Below are positions 46,409 to 56,728 of a stretch of DNA of 64,000 nt, piece after piece (the stretch's first letter is position 1; every line of letters begins with the position of its first letter). A program made the translations under genes and the position numbers. The stretch comes from Linderina pennispora (lineage: Eukaryota; Kickxellomycota; Kickxellomycetes; Kickxellales; Kickxellaceae). The stretch lies in assembly GCF_002104995.1 (NCBI RefSeq), contig NW_024468262.1:62001-126000 (forward strand), read 5' to 3'. The notes beneath the pieces are model-generated. The model was not told the DNA's origin and did no database searches. It saw only the letters and a program-made list of their open reading frames with translations.

Positions 46409-47812
46409 GTCGTGGAAATATAGGGAGAAATATTTGAAAAGTGGATGAGAAGAGAGGAGAAAGCCCTTGCTTGTCCCTGGTATTGGATACCTTGAGGATT
46501 GTCGTCAGCTGCGGTTGTCAGTTCCGCTCAAATGATCTACTGGCAGGAATGGCATGTTTTCGATGATTTCTTCCACTGGAGAGCGCTCGTTAATCAAACC
46601 TGGTTGCTCGCTGATTTTATGTGTTTGGCTGTGTCCGATGCTGAGATGTGCTGTGTAGTGTTTAAATGTGGCTTTTGACGCTATTTGAAGGCGTTTCTTA
46701 TACCTGTATGGTAATTTTAGTGCGTAGGTATCCTGATAAGCTTCTAATAGCGATAGACATATATGGATTAGGTCACAGGTAGCTGCCAGCTGATATTGCC
46801 ACTAGGGAGCAAGAGTCCTGACTATTGATATTTTTGGTCTGATTGTCAGCAGTTTTAAGATCTTTATCCTTAACAACTGCATCACTGACTGGGTCCATAC
46901 TGACTGGTAGTGCTATCTCTAATCTCAATATTGAATGGCATAGCATACTTAAAAGACGAAGCTTGCGCACTTTTGCAGTCAAAATTCTAGCTGTCTCCAG
47001 TCTTACGCATTCCTTGCCACTTCGTTGGCCCACCTTATACTATTAACAATCTGGCCAATGAGACATGTTTTGAAAATATTGCCTTATTCTTAAGAGGATA
47101 TGGTCCTTGTTGACATTCGGGCAACCCCATGCCCTTCGCCACCATGTGCAGATCCAAATCCCCACCTGTATAAACATTGTGGGCCGGAACGGCCCTATCC
47201 TCCCTTTTTCTCCTCAGCAAATTTCCAGTCATATCCATTCCATAAAGCTCATAACTACTGGACTCTCTGAAGGTTAACACCTGTACAAATAATGAACGAG
47301 CTATCCAGTGAGTTAGAATAAACTGGCGGATACTCTCAATAAATAGCCCAACTTTTCTGCATGGTTGCCTTAGATAATAACACCGCTTATGTAGAAATTC
47401 AGCACAAACCCTGTCACATTCAGGAAAATTTCCGTGGAATGAGGGTCAGCTTTCATTAGAATGATGGAGGTACTGTCAACAATATAGTCGGGCAATAGGA
47501 AGAAGTGTGCTGGATGGACAAGCTGGCTGTGTCCAGCAACGACTGCCATAGAACTATCTGGGTAACCCGTTTCAGGATAATACCTTGATTCATCCGACGC
47601 AGGCACGATAAGCAATTTAAGGGGTTGATATAAGTATGTTAACGCAGCAGTTTTCCATGAGCGGCAGACTAGTGCAATTGAAAAAGCGGTTTAGCGCTGT
47701 AGGCCTTCCTTTTGTGACCTATCTTTTCCCTCTTACTTTTTTAACCTTTCACCATAGTTGATGCGGCCAAAGATAAAATTGAGAATGTCAGGCAAGGCGT
47801 TTTGCGCAGAGG
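46409..47812. other. AT-rich intergenic region
   Basis: Composition shifts to AT-rich here. Short frames occur (for example 82 residues on the minus strand at 47370-47615) without recognisable motifs. I see no tRNA or rRNA. This begins an accessory stretch that also holds the fold-back element. Confidence 0.5.
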
Positions 47813-48780
47813 ATTGAACGGCGCAGATCAATATCTACGCTGATGCATCATATCACTGTTACATCATGGTATATAAAAAGAACATAATGAAAATACACTG
47901 TAAACCACTTGGGAAGGCACGTTTATCACTAGGCTCCCTGTCTCGAAATAGACAAGCAGCCCCCAGACGAGCCAATGTAGAGATCGGTCTACTTGTACAA
48001 TGAAGGCAGGAAAGTACATAGTATGTCGCAGCCGAATCATTTAACGGTGTAGATCAATCTCCGTAGAACAAGGAGCAATGGGGCTGCCATCGTCCAGCGC
48101 TAGGCGCCATCTAATTAGGTGCTATGACGCTTCTCCAGGTGAGCAACTCCTAGAACAGATCTTTTCCTGTTCTGGTGGTTCCACCATGGAGCTTTACCCC
48201 ATGGATCCTGCACATCCAAGTCCATCCACAACCCGTAGGATATCACCAAGGCATAGTCTACCGACCGTATTGGAAAGCTCGTCCATTTTCTCTCCGAGAT
48301 CTCACCCGAATATGCCAAGATCTGAGCTAGCAGCAAGAATATGTCCAGCCGCCACATTAGGTCCAATGCTGCCATGAAGGGCGGCACACCACTCTCCAGC
48401 ATCATCATTCAGGGGAACTGGTCCTCTTCTGAAATCTTTGACGAGCATTATCGCTTGAGCCGTCAGCTGTTAGTCAATCTGGTGCAGCTCATTTTCAAGG
48501 AAGCAGCCCCTAGACGAACCAATGTAGAGACTGACCTACGCCGTTCAATGATTCGGTTTGGACATAACATGTATGCTCCTACCCTCATTGTACAAGTAGA
48601 CCAATCATCTTACATTTCCCGCCCGCCGCACCTGCTTGTTTATTTCGAGATAGCAAGTCCAGCGATGAGCACGGCCTCTCGAGCGGTTTTATAGGTAGTT
48701 TTTCAATGTTTTTTTGTCTTCACCATGATATAACAATGATATTATACAATCAGCGTAGAGATTGATCTGCGCTGTTCAAT
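47813..48780. mobile_element. Fold-back element with long imperfect inverted repeats (about 276 bp arms)
   Basis: The left arm 47813-48088 and right arm 48503-48780 read as inverted copies along their whole length. Examples are ATTGAACGGCGCAGATCAAT against ATTGAACAGCGCAGATCAAT at the tips, and CTCGAAATAGACAAGCAG against CTCGAAATAAACAAGCAG. Further pairs are GGTCTACTTGTACAATGA in both, and CCGAATCATTTAACGG against CCGAATCATTGAACGG. Identity is about 75-85% by eye. Each arm holds an inner pair of a roughly 30 bp repeat. The 414 bp centre has no clear gene. This fits a non-autonomous DNA element or its relic. I could not identify a target-site duplication at the tips. Confidence 0.7.
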
Positions 48781-49118
48781 GGCCCTGGTGCTTGGATGCT
48801 CAATTAGTATATCAAATGCTGTGCCTGCCAATGTCCTCTCGCTGGGCGCCAGCTATGTGGCCCTACACTATTGCCTTCACCCGGTGTCAGCTGCCAGTCT
48901 AATTTCCGATCTGCCAGCCCAAATTAGGCAGGTTTATTTAAGGCACAAGGTGGACCCGACTGCGGTTGCTCAAGCAAAACTTTGACCAAGAGGGCTGAGC
49001 CAAAGCCTAGACGGGAGTGGGGGCAACGCAGCCACTTTTCAAGCTCAGCCGATACCGTGCCTCTTTTTCGCTCTCTTCACAGGCATTTTTATCATTTTCT
49101 TATCCTGGCAGAGTAGAA
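48781..49118. other. Intergenic region upstream of the POF1-like gene
   Basis: A 68-residue open frame at 48779-48985 is probably chance. No recognisable promoter element apart from pyrimidine-rich sequence just before the ATG. Confidence 0.4.
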
Positions 49119-50061
49119 ATGCAGTGCGACACACCGGTATATGAGAGCTTTGTCGACAACTTTCTCACGACGCAGGCCCGCGACGGACAGCAGCGGCCGG
49201 CAGTGACGATTGCTCGGAAATTCACAGACAGCTGGCCGCTTCCACCCAAGGGAGCGGACGCAAATGCGCAAAAGACGCAGGTCAGAATAGGGGTGCTGGA
49301 CAGCTCGTTCAATCCCCCGCACTACTGCCACGGGGCATACCTGGAGTGCATGGGAACGCAGCGGCTGACGCGGTGCGATACACACGAGTCGCAGATACTG
49401 GGGCTTGACTCGTACCTTCTGCTTCTGGGCACCTGCGAACGCCGACAAGGAGCTGACGGGCCCATCGCTGGCGCAGCGTCTGCGCATGGTAGACATGCTG
49501 GCGACGACAGTAGCGTGCGACAAGTCGGCAGACACATGGCATGTGTGGATGTCGCAGACGCAATTCGACCGATCGAATTTGGACAACATTGCCATAGGCA
49601 TGGTCAACTGCGCGCGGTTCGTCGACAAGTGCCAGGCAGTGCGCGAGCTGGTTGCGCGGCAGTGGCAGCAGGCGACTGGTGTGGAGGTCGAGGTGCTCAG
49701 CTACTTCACCATGGGGTGGGATACCCTGATCCGGTTCTTTGACCCCAAGTACTACAGCGACTTCCCCGCCGACATCGACCGATTCTTTGCGCTGGGCGGC
49801 CACATTGCGTTCTCGCGCCGCATTGGGTTCCCAGACAGCGATGTCGAGGAATTCTTTGCGCAACCCTGTATGGAAAAGTACGCGCCGCATATTGTCGAGC
49901 TGAAGCTGCCAAAGCGGGTCGAACATGTCAGTTCAACCGATGCCCGCCTAGCGATTCGGGACAGCACCGAGGGCGTCCAGGACCTGCCGCCGCGCATCCT
50001 CGAGTTTATCAACTACGAGCGCATGTACCGTGGGGTGGATCGGCGGAGAGCTCAGAAGTAG
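49119..50061 (+). CDS. NMN adenylyltransferase-like nucleotidyltransferase (POF1-like)
   Basis: The ATG at 49119 gives about 313 residues. The nucleotidyltransferase strand and loop GVLDSSFNPPHYCH stand near 49290-49331, matching the GxFDPxHxxH pattern of nicotinamide mononucleotide and related adenylyltransferases. DSYLLLLGT, ANADKELTGPSLAQRLRMVD and the C-terminal VSSTDARLAIRD (a substitute for the SSTxxR motif) follow. The yeast POF1 group is the closest architecture I recognise. One extra base breaks the frame near 49434, between LLLLGT and ANADKE. It may act in NAD salvage or in an ATPase-type role as proposed for POF1; the substrate is not decided by the sequence. Confidence 0.78.
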
Positions 50062-50144
50062 AACCGGGTTTAGTTTAAGCAATTGAGACACGATAAGAAA
50101 AATAGTGTTTGCTCTGGCTGTAGAGCAAGCTGTGAGTGAAAAAC

Positions 50145-50981
50145 CTAAGCAGTCTTGGCATCGGTGCTGGTGCTGGCTGGGTCAGTAGGTGCTGCTACGC
50201 CAGCAGAGGCTGGGGGAGCCGAAGCAATGAATGGAGGTGGGCTCGGGAACTGGCCGAACTGGCCAGGGAAGGCGTTCGGGAACTGTGGTAGGGGTGGGGA
50301 CTGCGGGTGGAAGTGGCCGTGAGGACCAGCCGGGCCAGCCTGTGGCGGCGGTGGCGGCGGTGGCGGAGCTGAAACGCCTGCAGTACCGGCATTGTCAAAA
50401 GGCGAGGGAGTCGCAGCCAGTGGGAGCAGCCGGTGTCTGGCCCAGCACCTGGTACGGGGTCTGCGGGTTCTCCCAGTGGAAGCTCCTCGACCCTAGCCAG
50501 CTTCCTGGTGAACCAGTCAAATGTGCGCTCGCCAACGCCCTAGATACCACCTCATGAAGCCGCCAGGCCGGTGGCAGCCGTTCTGGTATGCGTCAGGATT
50601 GTGGAAGCGGTCCATGTTGCGCTCGAACCACAGACTGTTCCTAGTCCACTCGTTGATGAGCTTTTCCTTCTCCATGGACAGCCATTGCTTCCACTGCTGG
50701 CGGGTCTGCTCGTCAGCCACCATAGTGCCGTAGTGCTGTTCGAGCTGCTGGAACCGGGCCTCGGCGAATTGGCGCGACGCGGCAAGGCGCTCGTCCATCA
50801 TGCGCCGCCACTGCTTGCGCCGCTCGTCGGGCTCGGCAGACGACTGGGTGAGGCTGTGCGCGTTGTGTGTCCAGCCTGACGCCCGGCGCACGCCTGCAAT
50901 GACGGTGCTTGTGAGCCAGAGCGTGACGCCAAAGAAGATGATCTTGCCCTTGAGTGAGCCGCGGCAGTGATGGCGGTACAT
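50145..50981 (-). CDS. Membrane-anchored protein with a Pro-rich tail, unknown function
   Basis: From the ATG at 50981 the protein reads MYRHHCRGSLKGKIIFFGV with one membrane helix (KIIFFGVTLWLTSTVIAGV). A charged helical segment rich in Trp and Gln follows (QFAEARFQQLEQHYGTM; WKQWLSMEKEKLINEW), then GGFMRWYLG. After breaks near 50537, 50478 and 50399 (one extra base each) it continues ERTFDWFTRKLARVEEL, then HWENPQTPYQVLGQTP, and a Pro-rich tail (QFPNAFPGQFGQFPSPPP). The open frame extends upstream to 51293, so a 5' exon may exist. I do not recognise the family. Confidence 0.6.
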
Positions 50982-51293
50982 GTGAGGTCCGAAACCGGGG
51001 TGGAAAGCGCCTATGGTAGATAACCTTGCTGATATTTTAAAAGCGTGCTTGGTGAAGGCAGAGAATAAGCCGTAGAGATGTCTTGAATAGTTGATGATGA
51101 TGCTGGAACGACATTTGGGCATTTGCAAACCCTGGCTTTTATATTGGCAGATTTCTTGGCATTGCTGGAGCATTTTAGCTACCCACCAGCCTAGACATGC
51201 CACACTAATTTTCTGGTCAAAGCACAGATTATCGTAAAAAATACCACTGCTCTCTGAGCTGGTCTTGGCATAAATTTCCTGGCTTGATCGCAC

Positions 51294-51788
51294 CTCTCCT
51301 CGCGTTTTTGAGCATTATCCCATACAAATGCTCATGCTTTTCTTTTCCACTCTATACTGCGGGCCGGAGTCGGCGAGTACAGGCAAGTAGCCCGTATGGT
51401 GCGAGTTCGGGTGCGTCGTAGTGTGTATGCTGATCACAGTAAGCATTTTGTGTGCAGTTTGGCACAGGCTAAATATTGCCAAGAAATATATAAATGAGCA
51501 CTTTGGCTTGTTGGCGAAGTAAACCATCGCAGGTACAAAGACGGACGCAGCCTGCGCTTTAGACTCCAGCTGACTCGCTATTTATATGTATTAACTCATC
51601 CCTCCTAGAATCCTCTTTTGAATGCTAGGTTCTACTATAGCTGTATTCAAGTGAGCAATACTACGAACACCCATTCATTGGCATTAGTAAGGAATACGCA
51701 TATCAGCAATGACTAGAAAGACGATTGAGACATGCTAGCAAGGAGTGTAGGGGGACAAGAACTAGAATGTGGTTGAGATCATTGGAAA
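51294..51788. other. AT-rich intergenic region
   Basis: No recognisable gene. It ends at the sharp left boundary of duplication arm B at 51789. Confidence 0.45.
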
Positions 51789-51945
51789 GAGTCCATACGC
51801 AGAGTACGTGAGTTGGAGGCAGCCATAGAGAAAGAGCGCGCTGAGAACGCGGAGCTTTTGAGGAAGACAGAGGCGATGGAGCAGAAGCTTGCAGAGTGCG
51901 CACAGGTTCTCTGAGAACATCCAGAATCTGTCAAGAGCTCCCTCA
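51789..51945 (+). pseudogene. Truncated 3' copy of the coiled-coil gene
   Basis: The plus strand encodes the end of the coiled-coil protein of 19412-22257: RRVRELEAAIEKERAENAEL appears here, then LLRKTEAMEQKL. The sequence then drifts out of frame (AECAQVL) before the region of the original stop. No start or upstream exons exist here. This is a copy of the last about 50 codons carried by the segmental duplication. Confidence 0.75.
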
Positions 51946-52039
51946 CTAGCAAGTGACATAAAACGAATGCTACGCCGTTTACAAACCACATATCTTCTCA
52001 ACTTCGCACACAAATCCATATTAGTACATTTACATTGGC

Positions 52040-53030
52040 TGTCCATGGATCCTACCCAATCTTGCCGATAGGCCATATAATGAGGCGCATCATCCGCATC
52101 ATCTATCCCACCTTAGTGACAGAAGGGTGTCGATGGCATGGGGAGTGCTGGGAGCTAGCAGCCCCGGTCACTGTATGCAAGAAATGGCACTCGTGGGTCC
52201 GACCCGCACTCTACGACGTGCTCCTGCTGGAATTTCAACCAGGTGGTGATTTCGATGTTGTCGGCCATGGCTCCAGCAGGTTGATATCCCACAAAAATAC
52301 ATTGGTTGCAACAGTGCTGATGCAGAGTACAAGGCATATAGTTGTCGAGAACAGTGGCCCTGGCTTCGTTGACACCCCTACTTACAGCTATGAATGAGAT
52401 CTGGCTGAAGCAGGATGTATGGACTGGAGTCTGTGAGCGTAGGTTTGTTGAATCGATAGATAGCATCTTGGGTTGGGCAGCGGGCACTGACTTTTCCTTT
52501 GGAATTCGCCCAGTATATTGGCAGGTGTCTGGCCTGTTCTGATCATGATAGACCACCCACCGCTGATTGGCGGACTCTTCTACAGTAGATGCAGCTACCC
52601 ACTTTCTAGTCTCCCGCATTGAACAATTACCAGCTTGGCCATGCCTGCAGTTGCTGCTGGTGCTGTCAATTTGTTCCCTGAGTTCTCTGCGGCCCAGCTC
52701 CAATCTCATCATGTACGCGATATCATAGCGAACGGCTTGTGGATCGAGTTTACCCCCACAGGGTCTCACTATCTATGTTGCTAGATCTGACAGTTTCCAG
52801 AAGCTGAAATGAATGTTTTTAGGTGGTTTTACCGGAGGCCCTGTTTGTGCATGGACAAAAATGCCTGGCCTGGTGTCTCCACAGCTGAGCTAGCTCCAGG
52901 CTTTCCTAATTGTGCGGAGTATATAGCGATTCCTATGATCATTTTCAAGTATTCGCCGCTGGTTTATGGCGCCATCTATGACTCCGCGCAGCTACTCCTG
53001 AATATCCGAGACCAGTGCCGCTTGGGTTAA
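52040..53030 (+). pseudogene. Decayed F-box-like gene, copy B
   Basis: Fragments in changing frames follow the order RRIIRIIYPTLVTEGC, GECWELAAPVTVCKKWHSWV, RPALYDVLLLEFQPGGDFDV, IVVENSG, IWLKQDVWTGVCERRFVESI, LFPEFSAAQLQSHHVRDIIA and YSPLVYGAIYDSAQLLLNIR. The first blocks resemble the F-box/CxxW/PxLY start of F-box-like proteins. Stops and frame changes separate the blocks, and copy A at 18350-19380 is disrupted too, at partly different places (for example IGCNGAMQST there against VATVLMQST here). Confidence 0.6.
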
Positions 53031-53488
53031 TCTATCAATATATGTATATAGACATAAGCCCATCCTGAACAATGGGAATGATGACTTCAAATAGCATAGT
53101 ATACACATCACAATGCTCAGGTAGAATTCATGACTTTCGCAACATGCACAGCATCCTTTTTGGTAAGATTAATTGATATTCATCATCTATATATATCCTA
53201 GAGCAGTAAGATAGATCTGCATAGCAAAGCGAATACGATACTATGTGTCTTGAAATTCACAATAATCCAGGTGCCCTTCTCTTGAGGTCTATAATGTGTG
53301 TAGATGTTTTAACGTATATTCTGACAGTGGTACAAACTGTTAGTAGAATAAAGTGGAAAAGAAAGTGGATAACAGATATAAGCAGAAAACGTAGAAAAGG
53401 GACATGGGGTGTCCAGCTGGAAGCGCCCAGAGGTATGCTGGATGTTAACAGAACTATACCCTGGCAGATGAGGTATGAGGGATTGAAG

Positions 53489-55115
53489 CTACGGAAATAT
53501 AAACTCGATATCTTGGCTCTTGCCAGTCTTAAGATGAGGCTGGATGTATTTACGCTCTGCTTTTACAACCATGAGCTGCGGCGCTCGTAGTATCAGCTGT
53601 CGAATAAACTCAGAGGCACTAGGATCGAAACCTCCAAATACTCGTTGATATGTGAACTTTTCAAGAGTTTGACTAATAGCGTGCAGTGATGTAGGTGTGT
53701 AGCTTTCTATCCCATTGCTGAGACGCTCCGCATAATATTCGCTTTTGTCATCCGAATCTTTGATAACGGTTAGAATTTTCAAATGTAGAAGATCCGGTAG
53801 AAATATTTCGAAAGAACTCCAATCGATTTGGGAGATGACAAGCTCAAGACGCAGGAGATTTGGCCAGTTTAGTTTTGTAGTAGGGAGCAGTGGGATCGAA
53901 ATATCTGCAAACCGGACTTTGGAATACGTCTCGAATAGCTGAATATATGTGCTACCCCATGTGTCATGGTATCCGGAACTAAAGAGATGAGAAAATCCGA
54001 GGCTGAGCCTATCTACATGCTTCAGCGGCATCGAGTTTATAGACGGCAAATTCTCTAGCAGTTCAGTAATTAGCAGCGACCTGACTGCGATATTAGGAAA
54101 CAAGTCATTAAAGTCGACGTGTGCATTGAATATATGAACAGCATCTATCGTATCTAGCTTAGGGAAGAGTAGCGTTTGCGGTCCATAAAAGGCTGGGAGG
54201 CGTGGGTGAGGATGGCAAAGGCTGCCCAGAGGTTTATTCTGAGATGGATTTTCAGAGCTTGTCAGCTCTTTGAACACTGTTGTATCGGTGGCGCTGCCAA
54301 GGAACTGCTGCCAAGTAAATAGCGACTCCAAGCAGATACGAAGTGTGAGGTTTCTGAGTGTTGGTGCAAAGAATGTTAGTAGGTGATAGCTGCGCATACC
54401 ATATGTGTCGTCTAAATCCAGTGTTATAAGGTGTGGAAAATGTGTGGAGGTCAAGTGACGGTGTGTTTCTGTGTTCAGATATAGCCGTTTGTTGGAAAGC
54501 CTATTGTCAACCGCGTTTAAAACCGGGTTAGATATTCCATAGATGGTGGCAAGAGATGGTGCTAACCTCGATAGGTAGGAATGTATCATATTGGCGTGCT
54601 CTTTCTCTCCCAGCTCTGTGTGAAAGGTGTGGTTTCCATGAAAGATGACTTCTTTGAGTGATGGCCATGATGTTTCGCCAAACCCATTTCCATCTAAAAG
54701 AGTGTTGAGAGTAGGAAGGAGCTCGTCGTCGCCGTTGTATATGTATAGCTGCTTCACATGTCGAGCTCCACCCATGCCAACAACGGTCCTTTATGTTAGA
54801 CATCCAACGTCTACGAGACTTTTGCAAACGAAACACTCTGTGTACGAGATTAAATTTGCCTGCAGGCGGTTCATCAGAAAGACGAGTAACGATGTAGATT
54901 GTGCGTAGAATGTAAGGCACCAAGTATTCCATCCATTGGCGAGAGACAAGAGCGTATCGAATAGCCGTCTGGTGATCTTCGTACAGCATATAGAAATCAG
55001 AATATGGCGAGGGTCTGTCGGAATAAAGCCTGAGGTCGCCTACAAGGTAGCCAAGAATCCGGTCAAGTATCGTGCCACCAGTCAGGTGATCAAGAGTAAG
55101 CGTGTTCTTGGTCAT
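53489..55115 (-). CDS. AT-rich divergent F-box/LRR-like protein
   Basis: From the ATG at 55115 the protein reads MTKNTLTLDHLTGGTILDRI, then ALVSRQWMEYLVPYILRTIY, the F-box-like start followed by the SRxW...P.iL segment. Irregular leucine-rich units follow to the C-terminus (HFPHLITLDLDDTYGMRS; LNWPNLLRLELVISQIDW). One extra base breaks the frame near 54772, between DRCWH and GGARHVKQLYIYNG. The total is about 540 residues. Base composition is markedly more AT-rich than the GC-rich relative at 25554 and the housekeeping genes, suggesting a different history or relaxed selection. A substrate-adaptor role in ubiquitin ligation is inferred only. Confidence 0.65.
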
Positions 55116-55802
55116 AGTTAAAATAAACAGTGCGTTATAAGGAAAATAGTGGAACCAAGGAGCATATAGGCAAAGCCCTCCTGTTGCTCCAACCATGATG
55201 GATTTTTCGCGGATGTTTTGATTCTCATTTTTGCACATTGTGCCAAAAATAGCCATGCAACTATGGTAGAACACTCTTGATCAGCACTCTGCACCACTAC
55301 GATTTTGTGCTTAGGATGTCAATAAATGTACAAATATCAAATCTGCCATTATCCTGGACTTATCCGCATTCGGACAATGCACATCTTGTCTACGAAACAG
55401 AAACACATGTGTCGTGGGAAGCAGCTTCGACATCCACTGTACATATGCTACCCGAAAAGGTCGTACTGGTAGCAAGCGGGTCGCAGCACAGCCACCAGGT
55501 GGGTCTATAAATAAGGCCAAGTAGCCCACTCGTTTCCAGTCCCTGGCTTACAACCTCGGGACGTTTTCCACTCAATATATTCTCGTATACCACTATATTT
55601 TCGCACATCATTTATTATATGATACTGAGCATATAATGAGCATATAGCAAAATGCAATACGCCAATGTGGGGTTTGAACTGCGCTGTCCAATGTAGGAAA
55701 CAAAACATATAATTTGTACCTAGTGCGGCATCTGTTACCAATAAACAAACAACCTGCTAAATTTCTATAGTTTTGTAAACTCTAAGATCTGGATAAGACA
55801 TT
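55116..55802. other. AT-rich intergenic region with one copy of a short repeat
   Basis: No recognisable gene. Near 55660-55695 lies GGTTTGAACTGCGCTGTCCA flanked by CCAATGT, which resembles the roughly 30 bp repeat found in the fold-back element at 47813-48780. Confidence 0.45.
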
Positions 55803-56582
55803 CTACTCCTTGCGGTGGGCAACAGTCGGCGAGTACTGTCCGGTAGCAAGCAGAACGACATCCGACACGACGCAACGCTGATGCCTCGACGCCGCAAACA
55901 CAACGGCCTCGGCCACATCATCCCCGGTCATCGGCTCAATGCCGCGGTAGACATTGTCAGCCTTCTCTTTATCGCCATAGTTCCTGATAATCGAGAACTC
56001 GGTCTCCACCATGCCCGGATTAATCTCAGTGACCTTGATCGGCACATCCAGGGTCTCGGCACGCAAGGACTGTGCAATCGCATGCACAGCATACTTGGAT
56101 GCACAGTAAATGCTGCCGGTCGGGTAGGCAGTCAGGCCGGCAATCGACCCCATCATAATGACATGGCCGGAGCCGCGCGCCCGCATCCCGCGCACCACCG
56201 CCCGCGTCACATACAATAGACCCTTGACGTTTGTGTCCAGGACAGTATCGATCGACTCGTCGGTCACCGAGACCACCGGGTCCGTACCCAGCGCCAATCC
56301 TGCGTTGTTCACCAGCACATCGATTGCAGAGAATTCCGCAGGGAGCTCAGACACAACCCGGTCGACGTCCGCACGGTTGCGCACGTCTAGTTCGGCAGTG
56401 TGCACTTGCACTTGCGGGTACTTGGAGCGGATCTCTGCGGCCAAAGCAGCCAGACGGTCGGTGCGACGCGCAGTCAGAATCAGGTTCGAACCGACTTCGG
56501 CGAATAGGCGCGCGCAGCTGGCGCCAATGCCCGAGCTGGCGCCAGTGACCATGACAGTCTTACCCTTCAGACGATCAAACAT
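55803..56582 (-). CDS. NADP-dependent 3-hydroxy acid dehydrogenase (YdfG-type SDR)
   Basis: The ATG at 56582 gives 259 residues. Motifs: VMVTGASSGIGASCARLF for NADP binding, ARRTDR (Arg after the second strand favours NADP), LVNNAGLALG, GSIAG with the catalytic Ser, YCASKYAVHAI with the Tyr-x-x-x-Lys pair, and INPGMVETEFS. Overall order and the specific ILTARRTDRL/YGDKEKAD pattern match the yeast YMR226C/bacterial YdfG group, which oxidises L-allo-threonine and 3-hydroxy acids. In-frame sequence upstream of 56582 is not needed. No frame breaks. It sits 147 bp from the phosphatase stop, on the same strand. Confidence 0.88.
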   Translation of the reverse strand: MFDRLKGKTVMVTGASSGIGASCARLFAEVGSNLILTARRTDRLAALAAEIRSKYPQVQVHTAELDVRNRADVDRVVSELPAEFSAIDVLVNNAGLALGTDPVVSVTDESIDTVLDTNVKGLLYVTRAVVRGMRARGSGHVIMMGSIAGLTAYPTGSIYCASKYAVHAIAQSLRAETLDVPIKVTEINPGMVETEFSIIRNYGDKEKADNVYRGIEPMTGDDVAEAVVFAASRHQRCVVSDVVLLATGQYSPTVAHRKE

Positions 56583-56728
56583 AATTGTACTGGTATTACA
56601 GTATTGAAGAGGAAAAATAGAATAAAATGAAGAAACCAGGAGAAAAGAGAAAGTCGATGACAAATCTTTTTTATGAGGGCCTGAGTTTCCCACAGTTTCA
56701 GATTTCCCGGTCCCGGACTAGGGGGAGA

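Larger units (their letters stand above)
51789..53200. repeat. Inverted duplication, arm B (partner 18180-19570)
   Basis: This arm starts inside the C-terminal coding sequence of the coiled-coil gene at 19412, reading on the plus strand here, and runs through its 3' flank and the decayed F-box-like gene. The junction at 51789 is abrupt: sequence to its left (TTGGAAA) does not match the original, which continues into the coiled-coil gene. The far end fades near 53200. The copies lie about 33 kb apart in opposite orientation, which could allow inversion by recombination. Confidence 0.85.

Noticed and set aside
48089-48502. A gene in the centre of the fold-back element
   Set aside because: The 97-100 residue frames on both strands have no recognisable motif and overlap each other.
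55660-55695. A tRNA-like B-box (GGTTTGAAC) suggesting a tRNA or SINE
   Set aside because: No matching A-box or cloverleaf could be drawn, and the sequence fits better as a relative of the repeat at 47.8-48.8 kb.
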